Part shown: positions 33,426 to 43,352 of the stretch, in pieces
How the letters are laid out: every line of letters starts with the position of its first letter
Position numbering within the stretch: the stretch's first letter is position 1
NCBI RefSeq assembly: GCF_007747655.1
Contig: NZ_CP036274.1
Span: forward strand, 1,798,001 to 1,862,000
Direction of reading: 5' to 3'
DNA from: Anatilimnocola aggregata
GTDB taxonomy: Bacteria; Planctomycetota; Planctomycetia; Pirellulales; Pirellulaceae
DNA length: 64,000 nucleotides
The notes under the pieces: generated by a model
What the model was told of the DNA's origin: nothing
Database searches by the model: none
What the model saw: only the letters and a program-made list of their open reading frames with translations
Position numbers and translations under genes: made by a program

Positions 33426-35435
33426 ATGCTGAACTTAAGCAACCGAGCCACAATCGGGCTATCAATTTTTGTCGCGGTCTTGCTTACCGCCGTCGATGGC
33501 TTTCAGGCCGATATTAGCGCCGCAGACTCTCCCGTCCGCTCGCATCCTTCACTGCGCACGGTGCCACCAGCTGCCCAGCGACCACTGGCAAAGGGAGTGG
33601 CTCGCTTTGTTGATGCAAAAAATGGGGACGATGCCAAGTCAGGCGCCGAGGCAATGCCGTGGCGCACCCTCGCGCACGCTTGCGGTCAGTTGCAACCGGG
33701 CGAGACACTTTATCTGCGCGGCGGAACCTATTACGAACCCCTCTACCTCGGACTTCAGGGCCGCGCTGATGCCCCCATTACCATTCGCAGTTATCCGGGT
33801 GAGCAGGCCATCGTTGATGGCAGCTTGCGACAATTCAGCGAGACGCCGGAGAAAATCTGGGAGCCATGTGCCGGCGGAAGTGCGGGAGAATATCGCACCG
33901 TTAATCGTTGGCCAAATCTGCGCGACGTGATTGGTTACTTCGGCGATTCGCAAGTCGGGCTGCAAACGTATTGGCATCGGCAAGACTTGCAGTCCACCAG
34001 CGAAACCTTCACTGGCACCGGTGGCAAGGGTGCTGCCGATAAAGACGTCGATCCGATTTATCTCGGCCCCGGCCTGTGGTACGACCAGCAAACGGGCTAT
34101 CTCCATTGCCGACTCTCGCACACTCAGTTGCCGGCACCACTCACCAACTATCGCGGTGAAACCGACCCGCGCAAGTTGCCGCTGACGATCGCCGCCTATC
34201 GCAGCACACCGCTGTTTCTTGATCAGGCCGAGCATGTGCAGTTGCAAGACCTGGTGATTCGCGGCGGCGGCTATGTCACGGTGCTCATGGAACAAGCGAA
34301 GCATGTCGCCCTCGACAACGTTACCATTTTCGCTGGCGGCTACGGGATTCGCGCGATTAGCACGACTGACCTCTCGCTGACAAATTGCGGCTTGCATGGC
34401 AGCCTCGCGCCGTGGACGTTTCGCAGCGATGCCAGCAAGCGCGACTATCCTGGCCGGCCGCACCGCAATATCTCGCGACTCAATACGCACGCGCTGATCG
34501 AACTCGATGCGGGGCGCGAATCGAGCGTGTGGGCCACCCCGCAAAACGATCGGTGGAAGATTTCGCATTGCCACTTCACCGACTCGCACGACGGCGTCTA
34601 TCTCGGCGCAATGAACGTGGAGTTCGATCACAATCTGATCGAGAACATGCAGGACGATGGGATTTACCTCAGCCCCATGTATCAACGGCACAAGCTCGAC
34701 GGCATCGACCCCAAGCTTGTCATTCACCACAACGTCTTTCGTCAACTCCTCACGGCGCTCGCCTTCGGCGGCAACGAGCCGAATACCCACGACCTGATTT
34801 ACGTCTATCGGAACATTTTCGATCTCCGCCAGCCGATCATGGCTAGTCGCATGAGCGAGACAAAACCGGAGCCTTCGCTCACGAGCGGCAAATTGATTGG
34901 CGATCATGGTTCGCCACCCTGGTCGACAACGACGATTGCCTTCAACACGGTAATTGCCTCGGGCTGTCGGGACGCGGGAATGACCGCGGCTGGAGCTGCC
35001 TCGCTCGAACGTCCGCGGCGGGTTTTCAACAACCTGTTCATCCATACCGATCGGCTGCCGGCGATTTCCCTCCCTGCGGTCGGCCTGAATTTGATTAGCG
35101 ATGGAAACCTGTATTGGGCGGAGTCTATTGACGCGAAGACGACCGACGCCTTTTTCAAAAAGTATCGGGCCACGCCATTCCTGGCTGAAAACAAAAAGCT
35201 GTACGAAGCGGGCTCCGAAAGTCATTCGCTGATCGCCGATCCAAAACTAATGAAGCTGGCCGCCGAACCGGCCCAGAGCGACTATCGAATTCAAACGGGG
35301 AGCGCTGCCATCAACTCGGGGGTCGAGCTTGCCTGGGAAGGCTTCGACCCGCTCAGCAAAGAAGATCAAGGCCAGCCCGATCTGGGCGCTATTCCACACG
35401 GCGGCGCAATGTTCGAAGTCGGCCGACATCGCTAA
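33426..35435 (+). CDS. secreted right-handed beta-helix protein
   Basis: ATG 33426 is preceded by AAGGATC and gives a signal peptide (ATIGLSIFVAVLLTAVDGF). The 669-residue protein has a DUF1565-like start (FVDAKNGDDAKSGAEAMPWRTLAHA, LYLRGGTYYEPLYL). Then come stacked beta-helix coils (LQDLVIRGGGYVTVLMEQAKHVALDNVTIFAGG, WKISHCHFTDSHDGVYLGAMNVEFDHNLIENMQDDGIYL). This is the fold of polysaccharide lyases and pectate-lyase-like proteins. No catalytic lysine or calcium site can be assigned with confidence. It likely acts on an acidic glycan outside the cytoplasm. Confidence 0.87.
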   Translation: MLNLSNRATIGLSIFVAVLLTAVDGFQADISAADSPVRSHPSLRTVPPAAQRPLAKGVARFVDAKNGDDAKSGAEAMPWRTLAHACGQLQPGETLYLRGGTYYEPLYLGLQGRADAPITIRSYPGEQAIVDGSLRQFSETPEKIWEPCAGGSAGEYRTVNRWPNLRDVIGYFGDSQVGLQTYWHRQDLQSTSETFTGTGGKGAADKDVDPIYLGPGLWYDQQTGYLHCRLSHTQLPAPLTNYRGETDPRKLPLTIAAYRSTPLFLDQAEHVQLQDLVIRGGGYVTVLMEQAKHVALDNVTIFAGGYGIRAISTTDLSLTNCGLHGSLAPWTFRSDASKRDYPGRPHRNISRLNTHALIELDAGRESSVWATPQNDRWKISHCHFTDSHDGVYLGAMNVEFDHNLIENMQDDGIYLSPMYQRHKLDGIDPKLVIHHNVFRQLLTALAFGGNEPNTHDLIYVYRNIFDLRQPIMASRMSETKPEPSLTSGKLIGDHGSPPWSTTTIAFNTVIASGCRDAGMTAAGAASLERPRRVFNNLFIHTDRLPAISLPAVGLNLISDGNLYWAESIDAKTTDAFFKKYRATPFLAENKKLYEAGSESHSLIADPKLMKLAAEPAQSDYRIQTGSAAINSGVELAWEGFDPLSKEDQGQPDLGAIPHGGAMFEVGRHR

Positions 35436-35461
35436 CTTGCCCGCTCAGCAAAACAAATTCG

Positions 35462-38400
35462 CTAGCGAGTCTTCTTCTCGCTGCGGCCCGACCACCACGA
35501 GCGGAAGCGGTCCATCATGCCGGGCTTTTCTTCGGCCTCGCGTTCGGCACGGGCTGTTTCCCGGTCGCGGTCTCCCCGGTCACGATCGCGCCGATCTTGC
35601 TCGACCACTTGCGCGGGTGTGAGCGCGGGCACGATGGGGGGCGTCACTTGCTTCACTACATTGTTGAGCGCGTTCGTCGCCGCTGCAGCGCCCGGAATCG
35701 TCGGCAGCTTTGGTCCCGTTTCCACCGGTGCGACGGGGCGCAGCGTGGATTCGAGCGGTTCGACCGCAACATGATGCCGCAGGTATTGGGGCCAGTAACT
35801 GGCCAAGTAGCGTTGGCAGGGTATGAGTTGGCCAGCCGTGAGTTGGAAGTCGGCTGCGGCGATGCTCTTGAGCAGTTCATCCCGCTCGTGGTCGTCGAAC
35901 CATAAATCGAAGACTTGCACTTCGTCGACCCAAACTTCTCCTTCGTCCATCAGGTCGAAGCCGATGCGCAAATCGGTTAAGCCACTCAGCGGCAAATCGG
36001 TCAGCGGAAAACGGTACGACGTCCACTCATTTTGCAGTTGCACCTTCAGCGGCTTGCCATCTTCGCTCAGTCCCACGTTCGACCAGCGATAATATGGCTG
36101 ACCATCGAGCTTTCCTTCAATGGCCAATCGTAACCGCGGCTGACGGGCCGGATCGGCCACGCGAAGATGAGCCACGACGGAAATGCGCCCCGTTGTGGGT
36201 ACCGCGATTGGTTCGCTGCGAACCCACACGGGCGACGCGCGACCGGTCAGCGGATCGCGCGAGCTTTGTAAATGTAAGGACTGGCGGCTATCGAGCGCCT
36301 GTTCGGTGTCGATGCCCACGTGAACCTGCGGGCCCTGCGCGTGCACCCAACCCAGCGGTTCCCCTTGGTCGTCAATACGCTCGAACGAAGGATTGGTCAG
36401 GACTTCGCGCGACTGGGGCGAACGGAGAGCATTGGCGCGATAACGAAGTTGGCGCACTTGCTCGCGCAGATGCTCGGCCACATCGTCGGGCAGCGTTGTT
36501 CGCCAACTGTCGACGATCACTTGTGGATTGTTGATCTCGCCACCGACCAGGTCGTAGGGTTCCATTCGCACAGTCCACGTAGTGCGTGTGCCTTGCGTCG
36601 TGGAATTTGCCTCGCGCTGCGAGGTGTAGGGCTCGATGTTAATCTTTGTCGCCGCGTGCCAATCGATGGCTACGGTGATCGGCCAGGGAGAATCGTTGGT
36701 GACGTAGAAGTAAGTCTTTCCCCGGCGAGACAACGTGCGAACCACCGCGGGCTGCAAGTTCGTGCCAGTTGACCGCGGCTGAACTGTTTGGAAAGGCTCG
36801 TCCGGCAAGCGGCGAAACACCTTCAGCAGTGAGTTGAGAGAACTCTCTTGTCCGAGGGGCAATAGCCAGCCGCCATCGATGAGCATGCGCGTATCGGTCT
36901 GGGCGATCGCATGCACGAAGCGTTCGCGATTGAAGCCATCGGAGGGGACCAGTTGAGGCACGAGCCAGAGCCTGGTCTGCTCCGCACCGAAGGGACTTAC
37001 CCGATCGAACGAGGGCAAGGCCAGGGGGGACGGTTCGAGCGCGGAATGCGTGGCCGCTGCCGACCCCGTGAAGAGCGCCGTCTGGTCGTTGTTCTGTCCC
37101 CACGCGTGATACGCGGTCGAAAGGCCGAGAAACTCGGGCGCGACGCGCTGGGGCCGAGGCACCACAATCAGATTATCGGCCGCGAACTGCTTGGGGTCGA
37201 AGGCAATCGCTTGAAAGGCAGCCGCAGCTTGTTCCTGGGCAGGAAGAGTAGGTCTGAGGGCGAATTGCAAGCTGCGTGAAGTCAGCAGTTCGCTGGAAAG
37301 GACGAACAGCTTGCCCCCGGCGCGATGTTGTTCCACCGTTTGTTGCAGTTGACGATAGAAGGCAGCGATCCGCTGTGTGCGCCATTGTGTCCAGGCCGCA
37401 TGGGCTGTCGTGCGCAGGGCGTTGGTCGCTTCGGTTCGCCACTGCGGGTTCCGCACGTCGAGCGACGACAGCACAACGCCCGATTGCTGCTGAAAGGCAA
37501 ACAGGGTCCGGTCGTCGCAGCTACTCAAATCTTCGGGCAGCAGTGCATACGACTCGGGGCCGAGTTGCAAACCGATGCCGGTGAGCGAAGGATGCGCGCC
37601 ATAGCGGCCTGCCAACTCGGCGACCACATTTTGCATCGCCGCTTGGACTCGCTCATCAAGCGGATTGTAATAAGGGGCTAGTCCCCGACGCGGTGAACGA
37701 CGGCTAAGGAGTGGCCGGCCGTCCGCGCCCACGGGTTCAATGCCAATCGAGCCGGCCGGATCGAGGAGCCGTTGCCGTTCCAGTTCAGGAAGGGGCGTAG
37801 TGAATTGGAGCGAGGGAACGCATTGCACTCCCGCGCGGTCGCACAAGCGGAGGAGCAGTTCGAGCACGTCCTTGCGCAGTGGATCCTGGCCACTCTCGAA
37901 GAACAGGCCGGTATCGTAGCGGGGCGTCGGTTGCAGCAACTCGCTGGGATAGAGCGAACTTCCTTCGCACAGGACCGGCAGCATGATGCAGCCGCTGCCG
38001 CTGTGTTGCAGATATTCCACCAGTCGTGTCGTCGCAAAATAGAACGTGACCCAATCGTCGAGCGTACGGCCCGTCGTAAGATCGAGCGCTTCTCCAGCGG
38101 AGAAATTCTCCGGCAGTAGTGGTCGTTCGAGGCACGAGGCGAACATTCGCTGCGAGTAATTCGTTGGTGGAAAGCGCAGAGGAGGCAAATTCACTGGCCC
38201 CGCCTGCAAGCTGATCTTGCCGAACCAGGCACCCTGGCCCGTGCGTCGATTGGTCAGCAGCACCACCGGTGCCTTCGTCTGTGGCCAGAAGATCAAACGA
38301 TGGCGCAACACTTTCGCTGCTACACCCGCGCCCACCGGCGAAACCTCAACACCACTATCAAGGCCGATCGGCGTGACTTGTCCCGCGGCATTTGGCTCGA

Positions 38401-39592
38401 CAATGCTGATGCCCAGGCTCTGTGGCATGTCGCTCGGATATTCGATCTGCAACACATGCGGCCGGCCGATCTCTTCGACCGACAGTGGATAGGCTTGCCA
38501 GGTGTTGGTCGGCAGTTCAATCCAGGTGCGGCCGAGATGTTCGCGAACCGCCGTGGCTCCGTTGCTCAAGGGTTCGGTCGTCAGGCCGGGAAGTTTCGGC
38601 AGGGTCGGAATGCGGGCCATCCGCTCCCACCAGCGTGGATTCGCGGGATCGATCTCCCAGGTAGTTTTCCAATCGACGTTGGTCGACGGCACGCGCTGCA
38701 CCGGATTGACGATGACCAACTGCACGCGCCGCTCGGCAATCGGCTTGCCACGCAGCAAGGGCGAAGTAAGCCGCTTGAGATAGAGCGACAGGACAACGTC
38801 GTACACCCCTTCATCGATCGGCAGTGGCATATCGACCGCGCTGACCGCAAGTGCCGCACCAACTTCATCGGTTTTGATCTCCAGGTCGAGGCGATTCCGT
38901 TCGGCACCTCCCCGAGCATCGACGAGCGTCGCCGTCATCAAATAGGCCGTGTTCGGCGTCAGCGGCAAGGCATTGGGAATAACCTCGCAACTGAACTTCT
39001 CGCCCGGTTCGAACACCAGATGATCCCGCGCAAGCTTGACCCGCAGCCCGTCACCCGGAGCGCGTTGTACCAGGAGTCGATTGCGATCCTGATCGAGATT
39101 CAGGCTATGAAAGCCCTGCTTGAGTTTTTCGAGTGGCAGTTCGATCGCTTCGCCACCGGCGGTCCCAGCGGGAAAGAGTTTTACTTTCAGCACGGCATCG
39201 GCAGGCGCTTTCACATGCATATCGCAACCGTCGTAGGTCCGCGGCGAACGAGGAAAGATTCGCAGCACTTGGGGATTGATCAGTTGCATCGCGCCGGGCG
39301 AATCGGCTTCCAGTCCCAACGGCTGACTCGAAATCAGTTCGCCGGCACTCAGTTCGATCAGTCCTTGCCAGGAGCAGGCTTCGCCGCCACCCCAGGCCAA
39401 ACGCAAACGAAGGTCGAGATCGGCGGCAGGGAGCGGCGCGCAGAATAAGATCGCAGCCAATGCGAAGAGCATTGGTCGCAACCATCGCAGGCACGTTTGT
39501 CGTGCGCGATGAAGCTCGAATTGCGGACCTCCCTGTCCGGTCATCGTCGTACGCCAGTGACTGTGCGCCACAGGCGGTTTTCTCCCTTGCAT
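35462..39592 (-). CDS. 1376-residue secreted protein with TIM-barrel-like and CBM-like regions
   Basis: The start at 39592 has AGGTGA upstream; 39544 is an alternative. A signal peptide (MLFALAAILFCAPLPAAD) lies at about residues 41-57. Beta-rich domains occupy about 60-500. Residues 520-850 (GCIMLPVLCEGSSLYPSEL, DVLELLLRLCDRAGVQCVPSL, VVAELAGRYGAHPSLTGIGLQLG) look like a family-10-like glycosidase TIM barrel. Residues about 1065-1220 (NPSFERIDDQGEPLGWVHAQG, DSRQSLHLQSS) resemble a carbohydrate-binding module. The C-terminus is a proline linker and an extremely charged RDRDRGDRDRE stretch. No catalytic acid pair can be named. Monocistronic. Confidence 0.78.
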   Translation of the reverse strand: MQGRKPPVAHSHWRTTMTGQGGPQFELHRARQTCLRWLRPMLFALAAILFCAPLPAADLDLRLRLAWGGGEACSWQGLIELSAGELISSQPLGLEADSPGAMQLINPQVLRIFPRSPRTYDGCDMHVKAPADAVLKVKLFPAGTAGGEAIELPLEKLKQGFHSLNLDQDRNRLLVQRAPGDGLRVKLARDHLVFEPGEKFSCEVIPNALPLTPNTAYLMTATLVDARGGAERNRLDLEIKTDEVGAALAVSAVDMPLPIDEGVYDVVLSLYLKRLTSPLLRGKPIAERRVQLVIVNPVQRVPSTNVDWKTTWEIDPANPRWWERMARIPTLPKLPGLTTEPLSNGATAVREHLGRTWIELPTNTWQAYPLSVEEIGRPHVLQIEYPSDMPQSLGISIVEPNAAGQVTPIGLDSGVEVSPVGAGVAAKVLRHRLIFWPQTKAPVVLLTNRRTGQGAWFGKISLQAGPVNLPPLRFPPTNYSQRMFASCLERPLLPENFSAGEALDLTTGRTLDDWVTFYFATTRLVEYLQHSGSGCIMLPVLCEGSSLYPSELLQPTPRYDTGLFFESGQDPLRKDVLELLLRLCDRAGVQCVPSLQFTTPLPELERQRLLDPAGSIGIEPVGADGRPLLSRRSPRRGLAPYYNPLDERVQAAMQNVVAELAGRYGAHPSLTGIGLQLGPESYALLPEDLSSCDDRTLFAFQQQSGVVLSSLDVRNPQWRTEATNALRTTAHAAWTQWRTQRIAAFYRQLQQTVEQHRAGGKLFVLSSELLTSRSLQFALRPTLPAQEQAAAAFQAIAFDPKQFAADNLIVVPRPQRVAPEFLGLSTAYHAWGQNNDQTALFTGSAAATHSALEPSPLALPSFDRVSPFGAEQTRLWLVPQLVPSDGFNRERFVHAIAQTDTRMLIDGGWLLPLGQESSLNSLLKVFRRLPDEPFQTVQPRSTGTNLQPAVVRTLSRRGKTYFYVTNDSPWPITVAIDWHAATKINIEPYTSQREANSTTQGTRTTWTVRMEPYDLVGGEINNPQVIVDSWRTTLPDDVAEHLREQVRQLRYRANALRSPQSREVLTNPSFERIDDQGEPLGWVHAQGPQVHVGIDTEQALDSRQSLHLQSSRDPLTGRASPVWVRSEPIAVPTTGRISVVAHLRVADPARQPRLRLAIEGKLDGQPYYRWSNVGLSEDGKPLKVQLQNEWTSYRFPLTDLPLSGLTDLRIGFDLMDEGEVWVDEVQVFDLWFDDHERDELLKSIAAADFQLTAGQLIPCQRYLASYWPQYLRHHVAVEPLESTLRPVAPVETGPKLPTIPGAAAATNALNNVVKQVTPPIVPALTPAQVVEQDRRDRDRGDRDRETARAEREAEEKPGMMDRFRSWWSGRSEKKTR

Positions 39593-39690
39593 GAACGATT
39601 CACCTGCCGCATCGTGCGCAGGCAGTAACCCGCGGAGATTATAGACCGCAGGGGCCCGAATGGCCTACAGGAGAATTACGCGAGCTAGCA

Positions 39691-40323
39691 CTACTCGCTA
39701 GCGGGGAGCAGCAGCGAGTTGGTGCAAGATTGCGGTCCAGCCGAGAGAGTACGTGCTTCGTGTCGCAATCGCTGCACGGCAGCGCGCAGGCGATCCGCCT
39801 CGGCATATTGCCCCAGATCTTCGTGATCGGCAGCTAGCGATTCCAACGACCGGGCGATCACGCGCAACTGGCCAGCAGCGAGTTGCAACTCATCAACGCT
39901 TGGCGCGGTGGGTGCCAGGGGCAGCGAATGATCGGTGCCAGTCTGCCGCTGGGCAGCGGCAACCCGGTCCAGGGCTGCCGAGAAATCTTGTTCCTGCACG
40001 GGACCGCCCAACTTCTCCAGCAAACTACCTTTAAGCACGCTGCCGCGGCGGTGATGCACCGTGCCCGCTTCAATTTGCCACTCCGGCCGATCCCCTGGTT
40101 TCTTGGCATTCTGATTGGGGCGTCCCGCTGTCGCCTCGGCTTCGGCTTGGGCCGCGCGCAGCAACACAGCTTCTGACACCGGTTTGGGCAACAACGCTTC
40201 GGTGGACGCCGGGGGAACTGGTTCGGTTTTCTCTTCCGCGCTGACCAGGCTACCAGGCATTACAAAAACCAAGCCCACAAGTAGGCAGCAATGGCGAGCA
40301 CTGGCGAAACGAACGTCGGTCAT
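39691..40323 (-). CDS. exported hypothetical protein
   Basis: ATG 40323, preceded by GGAGCAGAG, gives a signal peptide (CCLLVGLVFVMPGSLVSAEE). The 210-residue protein is rich in Ala, Gln and Glu and mostly helical. Visible are WQIEAGTVHHRRGSVLKGSLLEKLGG (~95), LAAGQLRVIARSLESLAADHEDLGQYAEADRLRAAVQRLRHEAR (~150-195) and a short C-terminal tail. Coiled-coil behaviour is likely in the last third. I do not recognise the family. It is divergent from the lipoprotein gene at 40493. Confidence 0.7.
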   Translation of the reverse strand: MTDVRFASARHCCLLVGLVFVMPGSLVSAEEKTEPVPPASTEALLPKPVSEAVLLRAAQAEAEATAGRPNQNAKKPGDRPEWQIEAGTVHHRRGSVLKGSLLEKLGGPVQEQDFSAALDRVAAAQRQTGTDHSLPLAPTAPSVDELQLAAGQLRVIARSLESLAADHEDLGQYAEADRLRAAVQRLRHEARTLSAGPQSCTNSLLLPASE

Positions 40324-40492
40324 GTCTCTGCTCCGGCGAGAATAGGAAGGCGGCGAATTGTAAGCGGTCGCCTCCGTTGTCCGAAAGACAAACTGGGCAA
40401 GTTGCTGGCCGGCGCATTCCACCCTGCTGGCAGAATAGTAAGATGGGGGCGCTACAGGCAATTCAAGTTTGGTTTCGCCGGAGATCGATGAC

Positions 40493-41239
40493 ATGCGCTG
40501 GAAATTTCTGGGCTCGCTACTGGCACTCGCCCTGCTCGCGGGCTGTGGCGGCAGCGAAAGTCCTGCCACTTCCGATGGTGGCGATGGTGGAGAAGAAGCG
40601 GACACCGGAGCTGTGGCCGCCATCAAGAGTTACTCCGCTGCCGACTTGCCCGAGGTTGACGCCCCGCTGCCACCGCAAGATCAGGGGCGAGTCGTGTTCG
40701 CCCTGCCCACGGGATGGAAGACCTTATCGCGCAATCCCAAGTTTCTCGCCGCCTTTGTTCCCGAGGATGGAAGCGCCACCAAGTTGCCCCGCATTACAGT
40801 TGCGGCGATCGATCCGCCGGTCGCCGACACAAGCACCACGACGCTCGACAACGTTGCCCACTTGGCAGAAGCTCTCAGCGCGCCAGCTTTGCTGGAAGGG
40901 AAGAAGCTTGAGGAGTCACCCAAGCCGGTGGAACTCGGCGGCTTGGCTTGGGTGCGGCACGTGCGCCGCGCGTCGCACAACGATTCGCCCGCGGCCATTC
41001 AGTCGCTGCAAACCGTTCGCAGCGGACGGCTGTACACCGTGGAACTGACGGTGACTGCCACCACCAATCCCAGCAAACACGATCGGCTGATCTATTCGAA
41101 GTCGTTGCAGGCGCACCGCGACTATGCCTACGCCGTGGCCGCCAACATGAAGTTCCCCAAGGATGACGCGGGCTCAGTTGTGCCTGCCGCCGAGGGAGAA
41201 GCCAATCCAACACCGGCCGAAGAGAAGAAAGCGGAATAG
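40493..41239 (+). CDS. predicted lipoprotein
   Basis: ATG 40493 follows CCGGAG by 10 nt. The lipobox LLAGC is at residues 15-19 and the mature protein begins CGGSES. A Gly/Asp/Glu-rich linker precedes a domain of about 190 residues starting GRVVFALPTGWKTLSRNPKFLAAFVPEDGSATKLPRITVAA (~70). A hydrophobic strand set and VELTVTATTNPSKHDRLIYSKSLQAHRDYAYAVAANMKF follow. The pattern resembles PsbP/DUF1795-like lipoproteins. It is the first gene of a likely three-gene operon with the TlpA-like gene (5-nt gap). Confidence 0.75.
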   Translation: MRWKFLGSLLALALLAGCGGSESPATSDGGDGGEEADTGAVAAIKSYSAADLPEVDAPLPPQDQGRVVFALPTGWKTLSRNPKFLAAFVPEDGSATKLPRITVAAIDPPVADTSTTTLDNVAHLAEALSAPALLEGKKLEESPKPVELGGLAWVRHVRRASHNDSPAAIQSLQTVRSGRLYTVELTVTATTNPSKHDRLIYSKSLQAHRDYAYAVAANMKFPKDDAGSVVPAAEGEANPTPAEEKKAE

Positions 41240-41243
41240 CCGC

Positions 41244-41891
41244 GTGTCTAAACCAACCATGCAATGGGACGATGCGGCGGAACGGCATCAACTGGGGACG
41301 CCGCAGCGAGGCAACGGTCGCTTGCTCGGCCTGCTTGCCACGCTAAGTGTGGTAATTGCCATTGTCCTGGGCGTGCGGTTTTTGCGACCACCCAGCGAGG
41401 CCACCGCGCAGCCCGCGGTTGGTCAACAACTGACGCAACTCGCGCTCGAACCCTTGGACGGCGACGGCGAACCACTCACGCTCGCCAGCCTAAAAGGCCA
41501 AGTGGTACTGATAAATTTCTGGGGCCCCTGGTGCGGTCCTTGCCGGTTGGAGTTTCCCGAACTGCTCGAACTGCGCGAGAGTCTGGCATCGAATCCTCGT
41601 TTTCGCTTCGTTTCCGTCACATGCATGCCCGGCAACGACGAGACGGATCTCGTTGCGCAGACGAAGAGTTATCTGAGCAGCGAGGGGTTCGACTTGCCGG
41701 TCCATCGCGATCCAACCTTTGTCACTCGCTTGGAAGTGATGAAGCTCAACCGCGATCAGTTCGCCTTTCCCACCACCGTCCTGCTCGATCAGCAGGGAAT
41801 CATTCGGGGCGTGTGGATTGGGTACAAGCCGGGAGTCACGCTCGCCATGCGCGAGCAGATCGACTCGCTGCTGGCCAATCAGAGTCCATAA
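41244..41891 (+). CDS. TlpA-like membrane-anchored thioredoxin
   Basis: This 215-residue thiol-disulfide oxidoreductase has a hydrophobic anchor (about 26-45), an entry sequence PLTLASLKGQVVLINFWGPWCGPCRLEFPELLELRES with the WCGPC active site (CxxC), and the cis-proline region FAFPTTVLLDQQGIIRGVWIG. The start is GTG 41244, five bases after the upstream stop; ATG 41259 is an alternative. Family members reduce periplasmic disulfides or support cytochrome c assembly. The orientation and spacing with the upstream lipoprotein suggest coupled expression. Confidence 0.9.
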   Translation: MSKPTMQWDDAAERHQLGTPQRGNGRLLGLLATLSVVIAIVLGVRFLRPPSEATAQPAVGQQLTQLALEPLDGDGEPLTLASLKGQVVLINFWGPWCGPCRLEFPELLELRESLASNPRFRFVSVTCMPGNDETDLVAQTKSYLSSEGFDLPVHRDPTFVTRLEVMKLNRDQFAFPTTVLLDQQGIIRGVWIGYKPGVTLAMREQIDSLLANQSP

Positions 41892-41917
41892 AGTCGTTGG
41901 CAGAAGAGAGCACGTCC

Positions 41918-42646
41918 ATGTCGTATCCAACTCCGAACGATAATGTCTTTCAACCGCCCGTGCAGACGTTCGGTAATCCGCACGATCCGCCCCAGCCCGC
42001 CAGCCAAAGCGGCTGCCTTTGGGGCTGCGTCATTGGTGGCGCCATTGGTTTTCTGGTGGTCATTCTCGTGTGCGCCGGCGCGGCTTATTACGTGGTGGCG
42101 AACGCGAAATCGCTGGCGGTCGGTGTGGCGCGCAATTTCGCGGTGCAAATGGTCGAAGCTTCGGAGTTGCCGGCAGACGATAAGCAGCAGGTCGTCACGC
42201 AGATCGATCGCGTCGTCGACGAATATAAGAAAGGGAAGATCAACGAAAAGGATCTCGAGAATATTTTCGCCGAGATTCAGAACTCGCCCCTGTTGGCGGT
42301 CACGGTTGTCTACTTTATCGAAAAGCAGTACCTCGACCGGTCGGGACTTACTGCCGAAGAAAAAGAAAACGCCAAGCTGCAATTGCAGCGGGTGATTCGC
42401 GGCCGTTTAGAGAAGAAGATCGAGCAGTCGGACATCGACGCGTTACTCGCCCCGTTGATGCAAATGCAGCCCGACGGAACGCAGAAAGTCAAAGAGCAAC
42501 TGACGGACGACGAAATCAAGAAGCTGATTGCCGATTCTCAAAAACTGGCCGACGACGCGCAGGTTCCCAACGAGAAGTTCGAAGTCGATATCGGCGATGA
42601 AGTGAAACGGATCGTCGATCAGGGCTTATCCAAGCACAAAGATTAG
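41918..42646 (+). CDS. membrane hypothetical protein with helical domain
   Basis: ATG 41918 follows GAAGAGAG. The 242-residue protein has a short proline-rich N-terminus and one transmembrane helix (GCVIGGAIGFLVVILVCAGAAYYVV at about 32-56). The remaining 185 residues are charged and helical (LPADDKQQVVTQIDRVVDEYKKGKINEKDLENIFAEIQ…), probably extracytoplasmic. I do not recognise it. It starts 26 nt after the TlpA-like gene and is likely in the same operon, so a role near the thioredoxin or the upstream lipoprotein is possible. Confidence 0.75.
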   Translation: MSYPTPNDNVFQPPVQTFGNPHDPPQPASQSGCLWGCVIGGAIGFLVVILVCAGAAYYVVANAKSLAVGVARNFAVQMVEASELPADDKQQVVTQIDRVVDEYKKGKINEKDLENIFAEIQNSPLLAVTVVYFIEKQYLDRSGLTAEEKENAKLQLQRVIRGRLEKKIEQSDIDALLAPLMQMQPDGTQKVKEQLTDDEIKKLIADSQKLADDAQVPNEKFEVDIGDEVKRIVDQGLSKHKD

Positions 42647-42666
42647 TGCCTGGCGCGGCAAGCACC

Positions 42667-43341
42667 TTATTGGTACTTCCCCAGTTCGAACTCGCGCGTC
42701 TGACCCGCTTCGTTCGCTTGCCAAGCGTGATCAGTGTCGACATCGAGTGCCGTTAGCCATTTCATTCTGTAGGCCCCGGTATCGATGCAGACCCAGCCCG
42801 GAAAGGCGAGCGGAAAACCATCGGCCTGCGGAGTGTGACCGCAGATCACGCGTTTGCCGGAGATATGCGGTCGCTCATTTCCGCCCAGCTTCTTCCAGCG
42901 CAGATAGTCTCGATGCTGATTGGCCATCGTCATCGTGGGCTCGAGCGTGGCATGCACGAAGATGTGCGTCTCGGTTTCATAGAAAGAACGGAGTTGCGTC
43001 AGCCAGCGAAGGTGCGGGACTGGAATGTTCTTGATGGCCCCGCCATACGACTCGAGAGCTTGCAGCCCGCCGATCTGCGACCACATTTCCATCATCATCT
43101 CGCCGCCGCCCAAGGCCGCGCGCATGATCTCCTCGTGATTTCCCATGATCGAGATGACCGTGCATTGATCGGCTAAGCCAATCACCGTGTCGATGCATTC
43201 CTTCGTTGCCGGCCCACGATCCACCACGTCGCCGAGAAACACGAGTGTGTCCTCGGCGGTGGGCTGAATCATCTGCAACAGTGCCGTGAAGGCCGTATGG
43301 CAGCCATGAACGTCGCCAATGGCGATAGTGCGACCGGGCAT
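42667..43341 (-). CDS. calcineurin-like metallophosphatase (PPP family, ApaH/PrpE-like)
   Basis: The 224-residue protein has the three PPP metal-site motifs in order: GDVHG (~9), GDVVDRG (~37) and GNHE (~67), plus HATLEP and the final VICGHTPQADG and CIDTGAYR. It resembles bacterial serine/threonine PPP phosphatases and diadenosine tetraphosphatases; the substrate is not clear. It is convergent with the membrane protein operon. It lies 11 nt downstream of the PQQ-like gene on the same strand and may be transcribed with it. Confidence 0.92.
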   Translation of the reverse strand: MPGRTIAIGDVHGCHTAFTALLQMIQPTAEDTLVFLGDVVDRGPATKECIDTVIGLADQCTVISIMGNHEEIMRAALGGGEMMMEMWSQIGGLQALESYGGAIKNIPVPHLRWLTQLRSFYETETHIFVHATLEPTMTMANQHRDYLRWKKLGGNERPHISGKRVICGHTPQADGFPLAFPGWVCIDTGAYRMKWLTALDVDTDHAWQANEAGQTREFELGKYQ

Positions 43342-43352
43342 GATGAGTGCAA

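Noticed and set aside
33639-35225. 528-codon open frame antisense to the beta-helix gene
   Set aside because: It is the mirror frame of a strongly coding gene in GC-rich DNA; the plus strand has a signal peptide and beta-helix pattern.
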